From Ignavibacteriota bacterium (lineage in GTDB: Bacteria; Bacteroidota; Ignavibacteria; Ignavibacteriales; Ignavibacteriaceae): a DNA stretch of 64,000 nt. How positions within the stretch are numbered: position 1 is the first letter of the stretch; each line of letters begins with the position of its first letter. A program made the translations under genes and the position numbers. Where the stretch lies: positions 2,589,001 to 2,653,000 of the forward strand of contig CP053446.1 of assembly GCA_013285405.1 (NCBI GenBank). Reading direction: 5' to 3'. Of this stretch, positions 44,739-53,276 are shown in pieces. The notes beneath the pieces were generated by a model that was not told where the DNA came from, did no database searches, and was given only the letters and a program-made list of their open reading frames with translations.

Positions 44739-46010
44739 ATGATTAAGGCAGTAACCGGAACAAAAGATATTCTTCCATCTGATATTCCACGATGGAAATA
44801 TCTTGAGAAAACTGTTGAAAGAATTTTCAGTAATTTTAATTATAAGGAAATCCGAACACCGGTATTTGAAGAGACATCATTATTTGCAAGAGGAATTGGT
44901 GAAGAAACTGATATCGTTGGAAAAGAAATGTACACTTTTAAAGATAGAAGTGATACAAGTTTAACTCTTAAACCTGAAATGACAGCATCGGTCGTACGTT
45001 CTTTTGTTGAACATTCACTCGGTGCACAGCAGTCATTAGTAAAATTATTTTATATCTCACCGATGTTCCGGCAGGAAAGACCACAGGCAGGAAGGTTCAG
45101 ACAATTTCATCAGTTTGGTGCTGAAGCAATCGGAAGCAAGTCTCCTTTGCTCGATGCTGAAATGATACAGATGGCTTATGAAATATTTAAATCACTTGGA
45201 TTAAAAAACCTCACGGTAAAAATAAACTCACTTGGCACTCCTGAAACGAGGGAGAATTATAAAAAGATTCTGAAAAATTTTCTGGAAGATAAAAAGAATA
45301 ATCTTTCTGAAGACAGCAGAAGAAGATTTGAAACGAATATCCTGAGAATATTTGACAGCAAAGTTGAATCAGATCAAAAAATAATTAAGGATGCACCGAA
45401 GCTAATCGATCATCTTGATGAAGAAAGTAAAAATGATTTTGATGTTGTGAAAGATCAATTAAAAAAATCAAATATTCCGTTTATAATTGATTCAACTCTT
45501 GTAAGAGGATTAGACTATTATACAAAACTTACATTTGAAATAGACAGCGGGAGTGTTGGTGCACAAACAGCTTTGTGTGGTGGTGGAAGATACGATTTGC
45601 TTATTGAAAATATCGGAGGAAAACCAACTCCTGCAACCGGATTTGCTGCAGGTATCGAAAGAATTCTACTTGCCTGTGAGAATGAAAAAAGTTTTATTGT
45701 TCCGATTGCTACGATTGATGTTTATCTGATCAGAATTGATAATGATTTAGAGATTGTTGTCAGTGAACTCGCAGTAAAATTGCGCAAAGAAAATCTCTCC
45801 GTTGATTTTGATTATCTGCAGAGAAGTGTTAAAGCACAAATGCGCGAAGCAAATAAGTTGAATGCAAAGTATGTGCTATTTATTGGCGGCGATGAATACA
45901 AACAAGGAATGATAAATTTGAAAAATATGGCTACCGGTGTTGAAGAGAAAGTTGCAATTACTGAAATCAGTAAAACAATTACAAGAATTAAAACTAACCC
46001 AATTTCTTAA
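44739..46010 (+). CDS. hisS: Histidyl-tRNA synthetase
   Basis: The 423-residue class II synthetase has the start GTKDILPSDIPRW, motif 2 FRQERPQAGRFRQFHQFGAE, the histidine-specific LVRGLDYYT and motif 3 ATGFAAGIERIL, then an anticodon-binding domain. It charges tRNA-His. The last codons (TNPIS and the TAA stop) fall inside a 31-base REP-like hairpin (45994-46024), with the stop codon in the loop, so the native C-terminus has probably been rewritten by the insertion. Confidence 0.95.
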   Translation: MIKAVTGTKDILPSDIPRWKYLEKTVERIFSNFNYKEIRTPVFEETSLFARGIGEETDIVGKEMYTFKDRSDTSLTLKPEMTASVVRSFVEHSLGAQQSLVKLFYISPMFRQERPQAGRFRQFHQFGAEAIGSKSPLLDAEMIQMAYEIFKSLGLKNLTVKINSLGTPETRENYKKILKNFLEDKKNNLSEDSRRRFETNILRIFDSKVESDQKIIKDAPKLIDHLDEESKNDFDVVKDQLKKSNIPFIIDSTLVRGLDYYTKLTFEIDSGSVGAQTALCGGGRYDLLIENIGGKPTPATGFAAGIERILLACENEKSFIVPIATIDVYLIRIDNDLEIVVSELAVKLRKENLSVDFDYLQRSVKAQMREANKLNAKYVLFIGGDEYKQGMINLKNMATGVEEKVAITEISKTITRIKTNPIS

Positions 46011-46024
46011 AGAAATTGGGTTAG
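45994..46024. repeat. REP-like hairpin at the end of hisS
   Basis: CTAACCCAATTTCT (45994-46007) and AGAAATTGGGTTAG (46011-46024) are perfect 14-base arms around TAA, which serves as the hisS stop codon. The RAYT gene starts 14 bases later. A second copy lies at 46617-46649. Confidence 0.85.
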
Positions 46025-46037
46025 TCTGAAAGTTAAA

Positions 46038-46607
46038 ATGCCATATCGAATAAATTCCTCCTATAAAAATCAGTTCTATCATGTTTATAATCGAGGTAAT
46101 AATCGGAATAATATTTTTTTTGAACTAAAAAATTATTATTACTTTCTAAGAAATATTAAAGAAAAATTTTATGATGGTATTGAACTGATTGCGTACTGCC
46201 TTATGCCAAATCATTATCACCTGGTGGTAAGAATTAAGAATGATGGTGAACTTGAAAAAGCAATGCAAAAAATATCTACCGGTTATACGAGGGCAATAAA
46301 TAAAGCTTATCAGAGAACAGGTCACTTATTTACTGGAAGATATAAGAATAAACTTATTCCGGGTGATAATTACTTGATCCATTTAGTCAGATATATCCAT
46401 CTTAACCCGATTAGAGCAGGATTGGTAAACAAAATAGAAGATTGGGAGTTTTCAAGCTATAACGAATATTTGAATTTGAGGGGGAGCGAAGTTATTAATA
46501 CAAATATTTTATTTGAATATTTTAAAACAAAAATGGCATTCATAGATTTTCATAATAATTTTCAGGAGGAGCAGAATCACTATGTCAAAGATCTATTATT
46601 GTATTGA
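46038..46607 (+). CDS. REP-associated tyrosine transposase (RAYT, Y1/HUH)
   Basis: The 189-residue protein has the Y1-transposase pattern. YHVYNRG is near residue 15, the HUH pair is in LMPNHYHLVV near residue 60, the nucleophilic Tyr is in STGYTRAIN near residue 85, and HLFTGRYKN and HLNPIRAGLV follow. These enzymes cut and rejoin single-stranded DNA at REP hairpins. It is flanked by two copies of the same hairpin, at 45994-46024 and 46617-46649, an arrangement typical of RAYT loci. It is inserted between hisS and rlmB. Confidence 0.9.
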   Translation: MPYRINSSYKNQFYHVYNRGNNRNNIFFELKNYYYFLRNIKEKFYDGIELIAYCLMPNHYHLVVRIKNDGELEKAMQKISTGYTRAINKAYQRTGHLFTGRYKNKLIPGDNYLIHLVRYIHLNPIRAGLVNKIEDWEFSSYNEYLNLRGSEVINTNILFEYFKTKMAFIDFHNNFQEEQNHYVKDLLLY

Positions 46608-46616
46608 GAGGGAGGA

Positions 46617-46649
46617 ACAAACCCAATTTCTTAAAGAAATTGGGTTTGT
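46617..46649. repeat. REP-like hairpin between RAYT and rlmB
   Basis: ACAAACCCAATTTCT (46617-46631) and AGAAATTGGGTTTGT (46635-46649) are perfect 15-base arms around TAA. The rlmB ATG follows 10 bases later, preceded by AGTTAA, as in front of the RAYT gene. Confidence 0.85.
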
Positions 46650-46658
46650 GTCAGTTAA

Positions 46659-47423
46659 ATGAACATAATCATCGGAAGAAAACCTGTACTTGAAGCTCTA
46701 AACTCAGAAGAAGAAATTGAACAAGTTTACATTCTTTTTGGTCAGCAGGGAAATATAATTAATGCGATCCGGGTTGCAGCAAAAAAACGAGGAATAAAAT
46801 GCAACCAGATTCCACTTGAAAGATTTAAAACTTACACACCAGACCTACCTGACCGGCAGGCATGCAAAAACTCGCAAGGTGTTATTGCACTTAAACAGGA
46901 TTTCAAATTTTCTACACTTGACGAAATACTTCGAAAAGCCCTCTCCTTCGGAGAGGGTTTGGGAGAGGCACTTATTTTAATTCTTGATGAAATTCAGGAT
47001 CCACATAACGTTGGTGCAATACTTCGTTCTGCTGAATGCAGCGGAGTGAACGGGGTTATTCTAACAAAACATAATAGCGCAACAATCACATCAACAGTTG
47101 TAAAAGTTTCTGCAGGTGCAACTGAACATTTGAAGATCTGCCAGGTAAATAATCTTTCGCAAACAATTGATGAACTGAAAGAAAAAGGTTTCTGGATAGT
47201 TGGTTCATCGCTTGAAAATGCAAAAAACTACAATGAAGTTGATTACAAAATTCCGATTGCATTGATAGTGGGCAATGAAGAAAAAGGAATCAGAAAACTC
47301 ACTGCAAGCAAGTGTGACTTTTTAATTAAGATTCCGATGAGTGGAAAAATCCAATCGCTGAATGTTTCTGTTGCAACAGGAATTTTACTCTTCGAAATAC
47401 TCCGCCAAAGACAATTGAATTAA
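46659..47423 (+). CDS. rlmB: 23S rRNA 2'-O-methyltransferase RlmB (TrmH/SPOUT family) with two in-frame palindrome inserts
   Basis: The 254-residue SPOUT methyltransferase starts IIIGRKPVLEAL. It has motif 1 DEIQDPHNVGAILRSAE near residue 108, motif 2 ALIVGNEEKGIR near residue 205 and motif 3 IPMSGKIQSLNVSVATGI near residue 227. It methylates G2251-type positions in 23S rRNA. Two stretches absent from normal relatives are coded by palindromes: DLPDRQACKN near residue 62 (46844-46862) and LSFGEGLGE near residue 94 (46939-46957). Both keep the frame and lie at domain-linker positions, so the enzyme may well still work. Confidence 0.88.
   Translation: MNIIIGRKPVLEALNSEEEIEQVYILFGQQGNIINAIRVAAKKRGIKCNQIPLERFKTYTPDLPDRQACKNSQGVIALKQDFKFSTLDEILRKALSFGEGLGEALILILDEIQDPHNVGAILRSAECSGVNGVILTKHNSATITSTVVKVSAGATEHLKICQVNNLSQTIDELKEKGFWIVGSSLENAKNYNEVDYKIPIALIVGNEEKGIRKLTASKCDFLIKIPMSGKIQSLNVSVATGILLFEILRQRQLN
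46844..46862. repeat. In-frame palindrome in rlmB (LPDRQA type)
   Basis: CCTACCTGACCGGCAGGCA is a variant of the CCTGCCT-N6/7-AGGCAGG family seen at 18995, 28571 and 63080. It codes for LPDRQA within rlmB. Confidence 0.55.
46939..46957. repeat. In-frame palindrome in rlmB (GEGLGE type)
   Basis: CCCTCTC-CTTCG-GAGAGGG is a perfect 7-base-arm hairpin, followed by TTTGGGAGAGG. It codes for the extra LSFGEGLGE just before the catalytic SPOUT domain. Confidence 0.6.
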
Positions 47424-47430
47424 CTGGTGT

Positions 47431-47462
47431 CATTCTGAGGAACGAAGTGACGAAGAATCTTT
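47431..47462. repeat. Dispersed GTCATTCTGAGG-type repeat downstream of rlmB
   Basis: The gap after rlmB (47424-47580) contains GTCATTCTGAGGAACGAAGT and continues to GAAGAATCT, a repeat type widely seen in FCB-group genomes. The rest of the gap shows no gene. The next gene has AGGAGG directly before its ATG. Confidence 0.5.
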
Positions 47463-47580
47463 AATAGTAGTTAGTATTGAGACTCTTCATTTTGCTCAGT
47501 GAGACAGAATTTTAATCGCTTTTTAAGTTGACATCCTCGTAATATTTCCTTACGTTTCATACCAACAATCAGGAGGAGTT

Positions 47581-49446
47581 ATGAAAAAGTTAGCAGCAAT
47601 TTTATTTGTTTGCTTATTTACAAATAATTTTTCACAAACAAACGTCTCACCGCAATTCTCTGAGCTGAAGGGAATAGAAGATCAGCTTGGTAACACACAT
47701 TTGTTTTATAGGATTTATGAGTACTTTTCTAATCAATATGGTTTCTCACAGGACAATAGCATTTATCATTTTATTCCTGCTACAACAATAGATAGTCTGT
47801 TTTTATCTGACTACATTTACTCAAGTCCGGTTATGGAAGCAGGTAGATTTGTATATGACTATGATTTTTGGGATGAAAATTTTATTGAATTTATTTTTTG
47901 TGGTATGACTGCATTTGGACCAGAGCCAATAGCATACATTGAAAGATTTGATGGTAATACAAATTATTATCAGTGGGGTGAGATTAATAGCATTGAGATT
48001 TCAAATCAGGATGACAGCTTGATATATGCCGGAGGAGAAATTTTTTCCGCTTTGGAGAAGTCAATTGTCAGCACAGATGGTGGATGGAATTGGACCTCAA
48101 TAGATGATACTCTCACTTTTTTATCATTAAATCCGTTCAATGATAATATTTTATTTCTTGAAGGTTTCTATGGTTTCTTATATAGATCAACAGATGCAGG
48201 AAACACTTTCAATTTAGTTGATGTTTTAAATCAACCGGCTCATTCAACATCATTTATCTATGATCCGGATCAATTACATATTTACAGGTTGTTTGCAAAT
48301 CAAACTTTACGAGTTTCTTCAAACAATGGCGAACCATTTTCCTGGGCAACAAAATATTCCAGCGATTCTGAAATTTTTATAAGTATCGATGAATCAACTT
48401 CAGGAACAATTTATTTAGCTGACAAGAAAAACATTTTAGTATCGACAGATTACGGTAACAACTTCACTCTTTACAAAACCTTGGAAAGAAAAATCGTTGG
48501 CATTTACAAAAAGCCAAATTCCGATAAACTCTATGCTGCAACAAAGTATAAGATTTATGAAATAACTCCTGATACAATTCAGGTAATAAAAAGCCTTCCA
48601 GCGATTGATGACCTCCAGTGGTATCCATTTTCAATTGGCAACAAGTGGGTCTTCGAAAATTATCGACAGGAATTTAATCCTCCAGGTATTAAAGAATTTA
48701 TCGGATTAAGTATAATGGAAATAGCAGGAGATACATCAATCAACGGTAAGATCTATTATAAATTAATGAATGAGCCATTGTATTGGAATATTGATGTTGG
48801 TTTAATTAGACAAGATTCTTTAAATGCAAAATTGTTTATTTACTTACCTGAAGAAAATGAGGAAGTACTATATGAAGATTTTTTAGCACAGGTTGGAGAC
48901 ACTATCTGGGTTGACTCGATAGAATATAAAATTCTTCAAAATGAAGAACCTTTTTCTGTTTGGGGAATAAACACTTACAAAAGAACAATAGATTATCAAT
49001 TTCGATTTCAGGAATATGAATTAGTAAAGGATATTGGTTTGTATGAATTGGGATTTTCCGATTTCTTTGCGAGATATACAATGGAACTAAAAGGCTGCAT
49101 AATTGATGAAGTAGTTTACGGTGATACAACAACTGTTGGAGTCGATAATGATGAAACACAAATAGTAAGTGAATTCAAACTCGAGCAGAATTATCCAAAT
49201 CCGTTTAATCCAAATACAGTAATCAGTTATCAGTTACCAGTAACCAGTAATGTCACACTAAAAGTTTATGATATTCTTGGTAATGAAATAGCGACACTTG
49301 TTAACGAAGAAAAACAGCCCGGAACTTATGAGGTCGAATTCAATGTAGGGACAAGTCGTAACTTGTCCTTGACGAGTGGAATTTATTTTTATCAGTTAAA
49401 AGCCGGTTCATTTATTCAAACTAAAAAAATGGTTTATTTAAAGTAG
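47581..49446 (+). CDS. Secreted propeller-type protein with type IX sorting domain, paralogue 1
   Basis: The 621-residue protein has a signal peptide (residues 1-19, ending NNFSQ), BNR/sialidase-like motifs (STDGGWNWTSID, STDAGNTF, STDYGNNF) suggesting a beta-propeller, a middle domain of unknown type, and a C-terminal sorting domain from about residue 535 (NYPNPFNPNT, KVYDILGNE, SGIYFYQL, KKMVYLK). Such domains direct secretion by the type IX system and surface attachment. It is the first of three tandem paralogues and shares near-identical DNA with the third. Near its C-terminus a palindrome (49349-49368) codes for GTSRNLSLT. Function is unknown. Confidence 0.8.
   Translation: MKKLAAILFVCLFTNNFSQTNVSPQFSELKGIEDQLGNTHLFYRIYEYFSNQYGFSQDNSIYHFIPATTIDSLFLSDYIYSSPVMEAGRFVYDYDFWDENFIEFIFCGMTAFGPEPIAYIERFDGNTNYYQWGEINSIEISNQDDSLIYAGGEIFSALEKSIVSTDGGWNWTSIDDTLTFLSLNPFNDNILFLEGFYGFLYRSTDAGNTFNLVDVLNQPAHSTSFIYDPDQLHIYRLFANQTLRVSSNNGEPFSWATKYSSDSEIFISIDESTSGTIYLADKKNILVSTDYGNNFTLYKTLERKIVGIYKKPNSDKLYAATKYKIYEITPDTIQVIKSLPAIDDLQWYPFSIGNKWVFENYRQEFNPPGIKEFIGLSIMEIAGDTSINGKIYYKLMNEPLYWNIDVGLIRQDSLNAKLFIYLPEENEEVLYEDFLAQVGDTIWVDSIEYKILQNEEPFSVWGINTYKRTIDYQFRFQEYELVKDIGLYELGFSDFFARYTMELKGCIIDEVVYGDTTTVGVDNDETQIVSEFKLEQNYPNPFNPNTVISYQLPVTSNVTLKVYDILGNEIATLVNEEKQPGTYEVEFNVGTSRNLSLTSGIYFYQLKAGSFIQTKKMVYLK
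49349..49368. repeat. In-frame palindrome in the sorting domain of paralogue 1
   Basis: GGACAAGT-CGTA-ACTTGTCC has perfect 8-base arms. It codes for part of VGTSRNLSLT, replacing the usual short turn before SGIYFYQL. Confidence 0.65.
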
Positions 49447-49457
49447 GGAGACTACAA

Positions 49458-51356
49458 ATGAAAAAGTTTTCTATAATCTTTTTACTGCTGTTCAACACTT
49501 ACTTATTTTCTCAATCATATTCTCATATTACTGAATTGAGGGGACTTGAAGATTCACTTGGTACCACTCATCTGTTTTACAGATATATCTCTCCGCATTC
49601 CGGTTGCTGGTCAAGGAATATTTTTCACTATGATTTGCAAAATTATATAGACACACTATTTATTCCGGATTTCGGTTACGAGGTGATACCGGAATGGGGA
49701 TGCGAAGGAGATTTTGTAAATGATTATGAATTCTTCAATAATATCCCTGCAAAATATTTTTATTGCGGCTATCATCTTTGGATTGATCCTGTTGCATTAT
49801 TGAGGAGATATGATGGTGATATCCCGATTGAAACATTTGCCTTGACAGAATTAGAAATATTTAAATTTAATGAAAGCCTCGTTTATGCATCAGATGGCCA
49901 GAGATTATTTAAATCAACAGACGGTGGTTACAATTTTGAATTCGATGATAGTTCGCAGCTTATTGATGCTTCGATAATTTCACTAAGTCACAACAATGAT
50001 TCCCAGATTTACGGAGTAAACAATAATCAACTCGTTCGTTCTGAGGATGATGGTTTGAGCTACATTATTGTTGATAACTCATACTGGGTAGAAAACTCTG
50101 AATTATATTATGATGTCGACGGTGAACATATATATGGATTATCTGGAGCATTCAATTTTCAATTACAGACGTACTTATCCAATATTTATATATCTGATGA
50201 TGATGGAAATCCATTCACCTGGAATAGTATTTTAGAATACCAGGGCAGAGTTTGGTTTGCAAATGACGAAATTAACACTGGAGAAATTTATTATTCAATG
50301 AGGAATAAAATTTTTAAATCAACAGATTTTGGGAGTTCATTCCTTTTATACAGACAGCTAGATAGAAACATTTCCGGGTTGTACAAAAAATCAGGGACAA
50401 ATGTTTTATATGCATCAACTCCACTAAGAATTTACGAAATCACTCCTGATACAATTCTGGCGATTAAAAATTTGTCAGTACCGGAAACGGCATTAAAATT
50501 TTATCCTCTCGAAATCGGTAACCGATGGGTTTATGATAAATACACATATATTGAATGGAACACTTATCATGATTTTTATATTCGGGAGATAACTCGGGAT
50601 ACTGTACTATCAAATGGAAAAAAGTACTATCAGATAGAAGAGTACGATTTCGGTCAACCTTATATAAATTATTCTTTTGAAAGGATTGATTCATCCCAGG
50701 GAATGATTTACAGATACGACAATACTCAAGGATTACCTGAAGATGAATATTTAATAGATGATTTGCTTGCAATTATTGGGGATACTATACAAAGTTTTAG
50801 GATGGGCTATCCATGGATAGATGGATACACTTTACTCCTGGAAGAAAGTATTTTTACTAAATGGGGATTAAGCAAACCGAAAAAAATCTTCGAGCAATAT
50901 GATCTTATGATGCCACGATATTCATTAACACAGGATATAGGTTTGGATAGTTTAACGTATTCATTCGATTTTGGCTACACTGAAGCTTATCTTAAGGGTT
51001 GTGTAATCAATGATATTCTATTAGGAGATACAACAGTCGTTTCAGTTGAGGATGAAGAAATTCCAATCGCAACTGAATTCAGACTTGAGCAAAATTATCC
51101 CAATCCTTTCAATCCAAGCACAAAAATTAAATATCAAATACCGGCCACCCTAAATCCCTCCAAAGGAGGGACTTTAGTTCAATTAATTGTATATGATATT
51201 TTAGGGAATCAAATTGCAACACTTGTCAACGAGGAAAAACAATCGGGTGTTTATGAAGTAGAATTCGATGGTAGTAATCTTCCAAGCGGAATTTATTTTT
51301 ATCAGCTTCGTACTGGAGACATTGTTCAAACAAAGAAAATGGTTTATTTGAAGTAG
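49458..51356 (+). CDS. Secreted propeller-type protein with type IX sorting domain, paralogue 2
   Basis: The 632-residue paralogue has a signal peptide (YLFSQS near residue 19), the same ELRGLEDSLGTTHLFYR opening as its neighbours, Asp-box-like motifs (STDGGYNF, STDFGSSF) and the C-terminal sorting domain. It is more diverged from paralogues 1 and 3 than they are from each other. Its sorting domain carries an insert NPSKGGTL coded by the palindrome 51155-51171, at a different site from the inserts in its neighbours. Gaps to both neighbours are 11 and 8 bases, so the three genes are one operon. Confidence 0.8.
   Translation: MKKFSIIFLLLFNTYLFSQSYSHITELRGLEDSLGTTHLFYRYISPHSGCWSRNIFHYDLQNYIDTLFIPDFGYEVIPEWGCEGDFVNDYEFFNNIPAKYFYCGYHLWIDPVALLRRYDGDIPIETFALTELEIFKFNESLVYASDGQRLFKSTDGGYNFEFDDSSQLIDASIISLSHNNDSQIYGVNNNQLVRSEDDGLSYIIVDNSYWVENSELYYDVDGEHIYGLSGAFNFQLQTYLSNIYISDDDGNPFTWNSILEYQGRVWFANDEINTGEIYYSMRNKIFKSTDFGSSFLLYRQLDRNISGLYKKSGTNVLYASTPLRIYEITPDTILAIKNLSVPETALKFYPLEIGNRWVYDKYTYIEWNTYHDFYIREITRDTVLSNGKKYYQIEEYDFGQPYINYSFERIDSSQGMIYRYDNTQGLPEDEYLIDDLLAIIGDTIQSFRMGYPWIDGYTLLLEESIFTKWGLSKPKKIFEQYDLMMPRYSLTQDIGLDSLTYSFDFGYTEAYLKGCVINDILLGDTTVVSVEDEEIPIATEFRLEQNYPNPFNPSTKIKYQIPATLNPSKGGTLVQLIVYDILGNQIATLVNEEKQSGVYEVEFDGSNLPSGIYFYQLRTGDIVQTKKMVYLK
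51155..51171. repeat. In-frame palindrome in the sorting domain of paralogue 2
   Basis: TCCCTCC-AAA-GGAGGGA has perfect 7-base arms. It codes for the NPSKGGTL insert between two strands of the sorting domain. Confidence 0.6.
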
Positions 51357-51364
51357 GAGGAATT

Positions 51365-53275
51365 ATGAAAAAGTTAGCAGCAATTTTATTTGTTTGTCTG
51401 ACGGCAAATAGTTTTTCTCAGACAAATATCCCACCACAATTCTCTGAGTTGAAGGGAATGGAAGATCAGCTTGGTAACACACATTTGTTTTACAGGATTT
51501 ATACTGCAGGATCTGGATCAATGGGTTACTATTATTCAAATAGTATTTGGCGATTGGAACCATTTACAGGAATTAATACTTTCTTTTTAGGTGATGGTGG
51601 ATTTGCAGATCAATTTGATCAGGTAAATGATCTTGAATTTTGGGGAAATGATTTCGAACGATATACTTATGCAGGCACACATATTTATATTGAGCCATTT
51701 CCTGAGGTTCATCGTTATGATCAATTGAATCCGATTTTTGCACCGCAAATTTGGGGAGTAAGTAGAAATATTGAGTTATCAAAACAAGATACTAATTTAA
51801 TTATGTTTTCAGTTGATAATGGATTCAACTATAAAAGTACTGATTGGGGAAACAATTGGGATTCGGTTTCAATCGGTTTTGAAATATTATCTCTTTCACC
51901 ATTCAACGATAAAATTTTATTTGCAAATCAAGTAATATCACTGTTGAAATCTACAGATGGCGGTAATACATTTTTCACTGTTGATACTGGGAAAATATAT
52001 TCTCCGAATTTTATTTATGATAATGATGTATTACACATATATGCACTCAATAACAGATTTGGAAGTCATCTCATAGTATCAAATAATAAAGGTGAACCAT
52101 TCTCCTGGCAAACAAAATATTCAAGCGATTCTGAAATTTTTATAAGTATCGATGAATCAACTTCAGGAACAATTTATTTAGCAGATAAAAAAAATATTTT
52201 TATCTCAACTAACTATGGAAATAATTTCAGTCTTTATAAAACTCTTGACAGAAAAATTGTTGGCATTTACAAAAAATCAAATTCAAATAAATTGTATGCT
52301 GTAACAAAATATAAAATTTATGAAATCACTCCTGATACAGTTCAGATGATTAAAAGTCTTCCGATACCACAAGAAATTTTAAACTTTTATCCACTTGCAA
52401 TTGGAAATAAATGGATTTATAATACGTGGGGATGGTGGTGGGATGGTACGTATCATTCTTATAGTGGAATAACATCAAGAGAGGTTGTCGGTGATTCCAT
52501 TATGCCAAATGGAAAGTTTTATTATAAGTTAAATGATCCGACAACGATGAATTATCCTTTTATTCTCTTTGAAAGGATTGATACAACATCAGGAAAAGTC
52601 TTTAGGTATGATAATACATTGGGATTGCCTGATGATGAATATCTGATTGAAGATTTATTTGCGGAAGTAGGAGACAGTATTTGGAGCAGCAGACACCAAT
52701 ATCAGGATTATGCACCATTTATTTGCATTGATGAAAGACCGTACAATTTTTGGGGAATACAAGGAGTAAGAAAAATATTTACAATTTATGATCTAACAGG
52801 ATTTACATATTCACTTGCGCAAGGAATAGGAGTTGATAGTATGTATAGCAGCTTTGATTTTGGAGAAAATTTTACAACTCTCAAAGGCTGCATCATCGAC
52901 GGAATTGTTTACGGCGATACAACAACAGTTGGAATTGAAGATGAAGAAACACCGATGGCAACTGAATTCAGACTTGAGCAGAATTATCCCAATCCTTTCA
53001 ATCCAAATACAGTAATCAGTTATCAGTTACCAGTGATCAGTAATGTTACATTAAAAGTTTACGATATACTTGGAAATGAAATTGCAACACTCGTTAACGA
53101 AGAAAAACCTGCCGGCACTTACGAAGTTGAATTCAACAGTCATTCCGGCTTGTCCGGAATCAGAGATTTACCAAGCGGAATTTATTTCTATCAGTTATTA
53201 GTCTCGGCTGGGCGAAGCCCAGACGGAAAAGCTGGTTCGTTTGTTCAAACAAAGAAAATGGTTTTACTCAAATGA
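51365..53275 (+). CDS. Secreted propeller-type protein with type IX sorting domain, paralogue 3
   Basis: The 636-residue protein starts with almost the same signal peptide as paralogue 1 (MKKLAAILFVCL). It shares with it the stretch SSDSEIFISIDESTSG almost base for base, showing recent duplication or gene conversion. Domain order is signal peptide, propeller-like repeats, unknown middle domain and sorting domain. Two palindromes add residues to the sorting domain: SHSGLSGIR (53142-53160) and LVSAGRSPDG (53208-53222). AGGAGG precedes the ATG. Confidence 0.8.
   Translation: MKKLAAILFVCLTANSFSQTNIPPQFSELKGMEDQLGNTHLFYRIYTAGSGSMGYYYSNSIWRLEPFTGINTFFLGDGGFADQFDQVNDLEFWGNDFERYTYAGTHIYIEPFPEVHRYDQLNPIFAPQIWGVSRNIELSKQDTNLIMFSVDNGFNYKSTDWGNNWDSVSIGFEILSLSPFNDKILFANQVISLLKSTDGGNTFFTVDTGKIYSPNFIYDNDVLHIYALNNRFGSHLIVSNNKGEPFSWQTKYSSDSEIFISIDESTSGTIYLADKKNIFISTNYGNNFSLYKTLDRKIVGIYKKSNSNKLYAVTKYKIYEITPDTVQMIKSLPIPQEILNFYPLAIGNKWIYNTWGWWWDGTYHSYSGITSREVVGDSIMPNGKFYYKLNDPTTMNYPFILFERIDTTSGKVFRYDNTLGLPDDEYLIEDLFAEVGDSIWSSRHQYQDYAPFICIDERPYNFWGIQGVRKIFTIYDLTGFTYSLAQGIGVDSMYSSFDFGENFTTLKGCIIDGIVYGDTTTVGIEDEETPMATEFRLEQNYPNPFNPNTVISYQLPVISNVTLKVYDILGNEIATLVNEEKPAGTYEVEFNSHSGLSGIRDLPSGIYFYQLLVSAGRSPDGKAGSFVQTKKMVLLK
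53142..53160. repeat. In-frame palindrome, SHSGLSGIR type, copy in paralogue 3
   Basis: ATTCCGGCTTGTCCGGAAT has 7-base arms ATTCCGG/CCGGAAT around CTTGT. The preceding GTC and following CAGAGAT are shared with the copies at 54445 and 56302. Confidence 0.7.
53208..53222. repeat. In-frame palindrome, SAGRSPDG type, copy in paralogue 3
   Basis: CTGGGC-GAA-GCCCAG sits in a longer shared unit that starts GTCTCGG and ends ACGG. It codes for LVSAGRSPDG between YQL and KAGSF of the sorting domain. Confidence 0.65.
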
Positions 53276-53276
53276 T

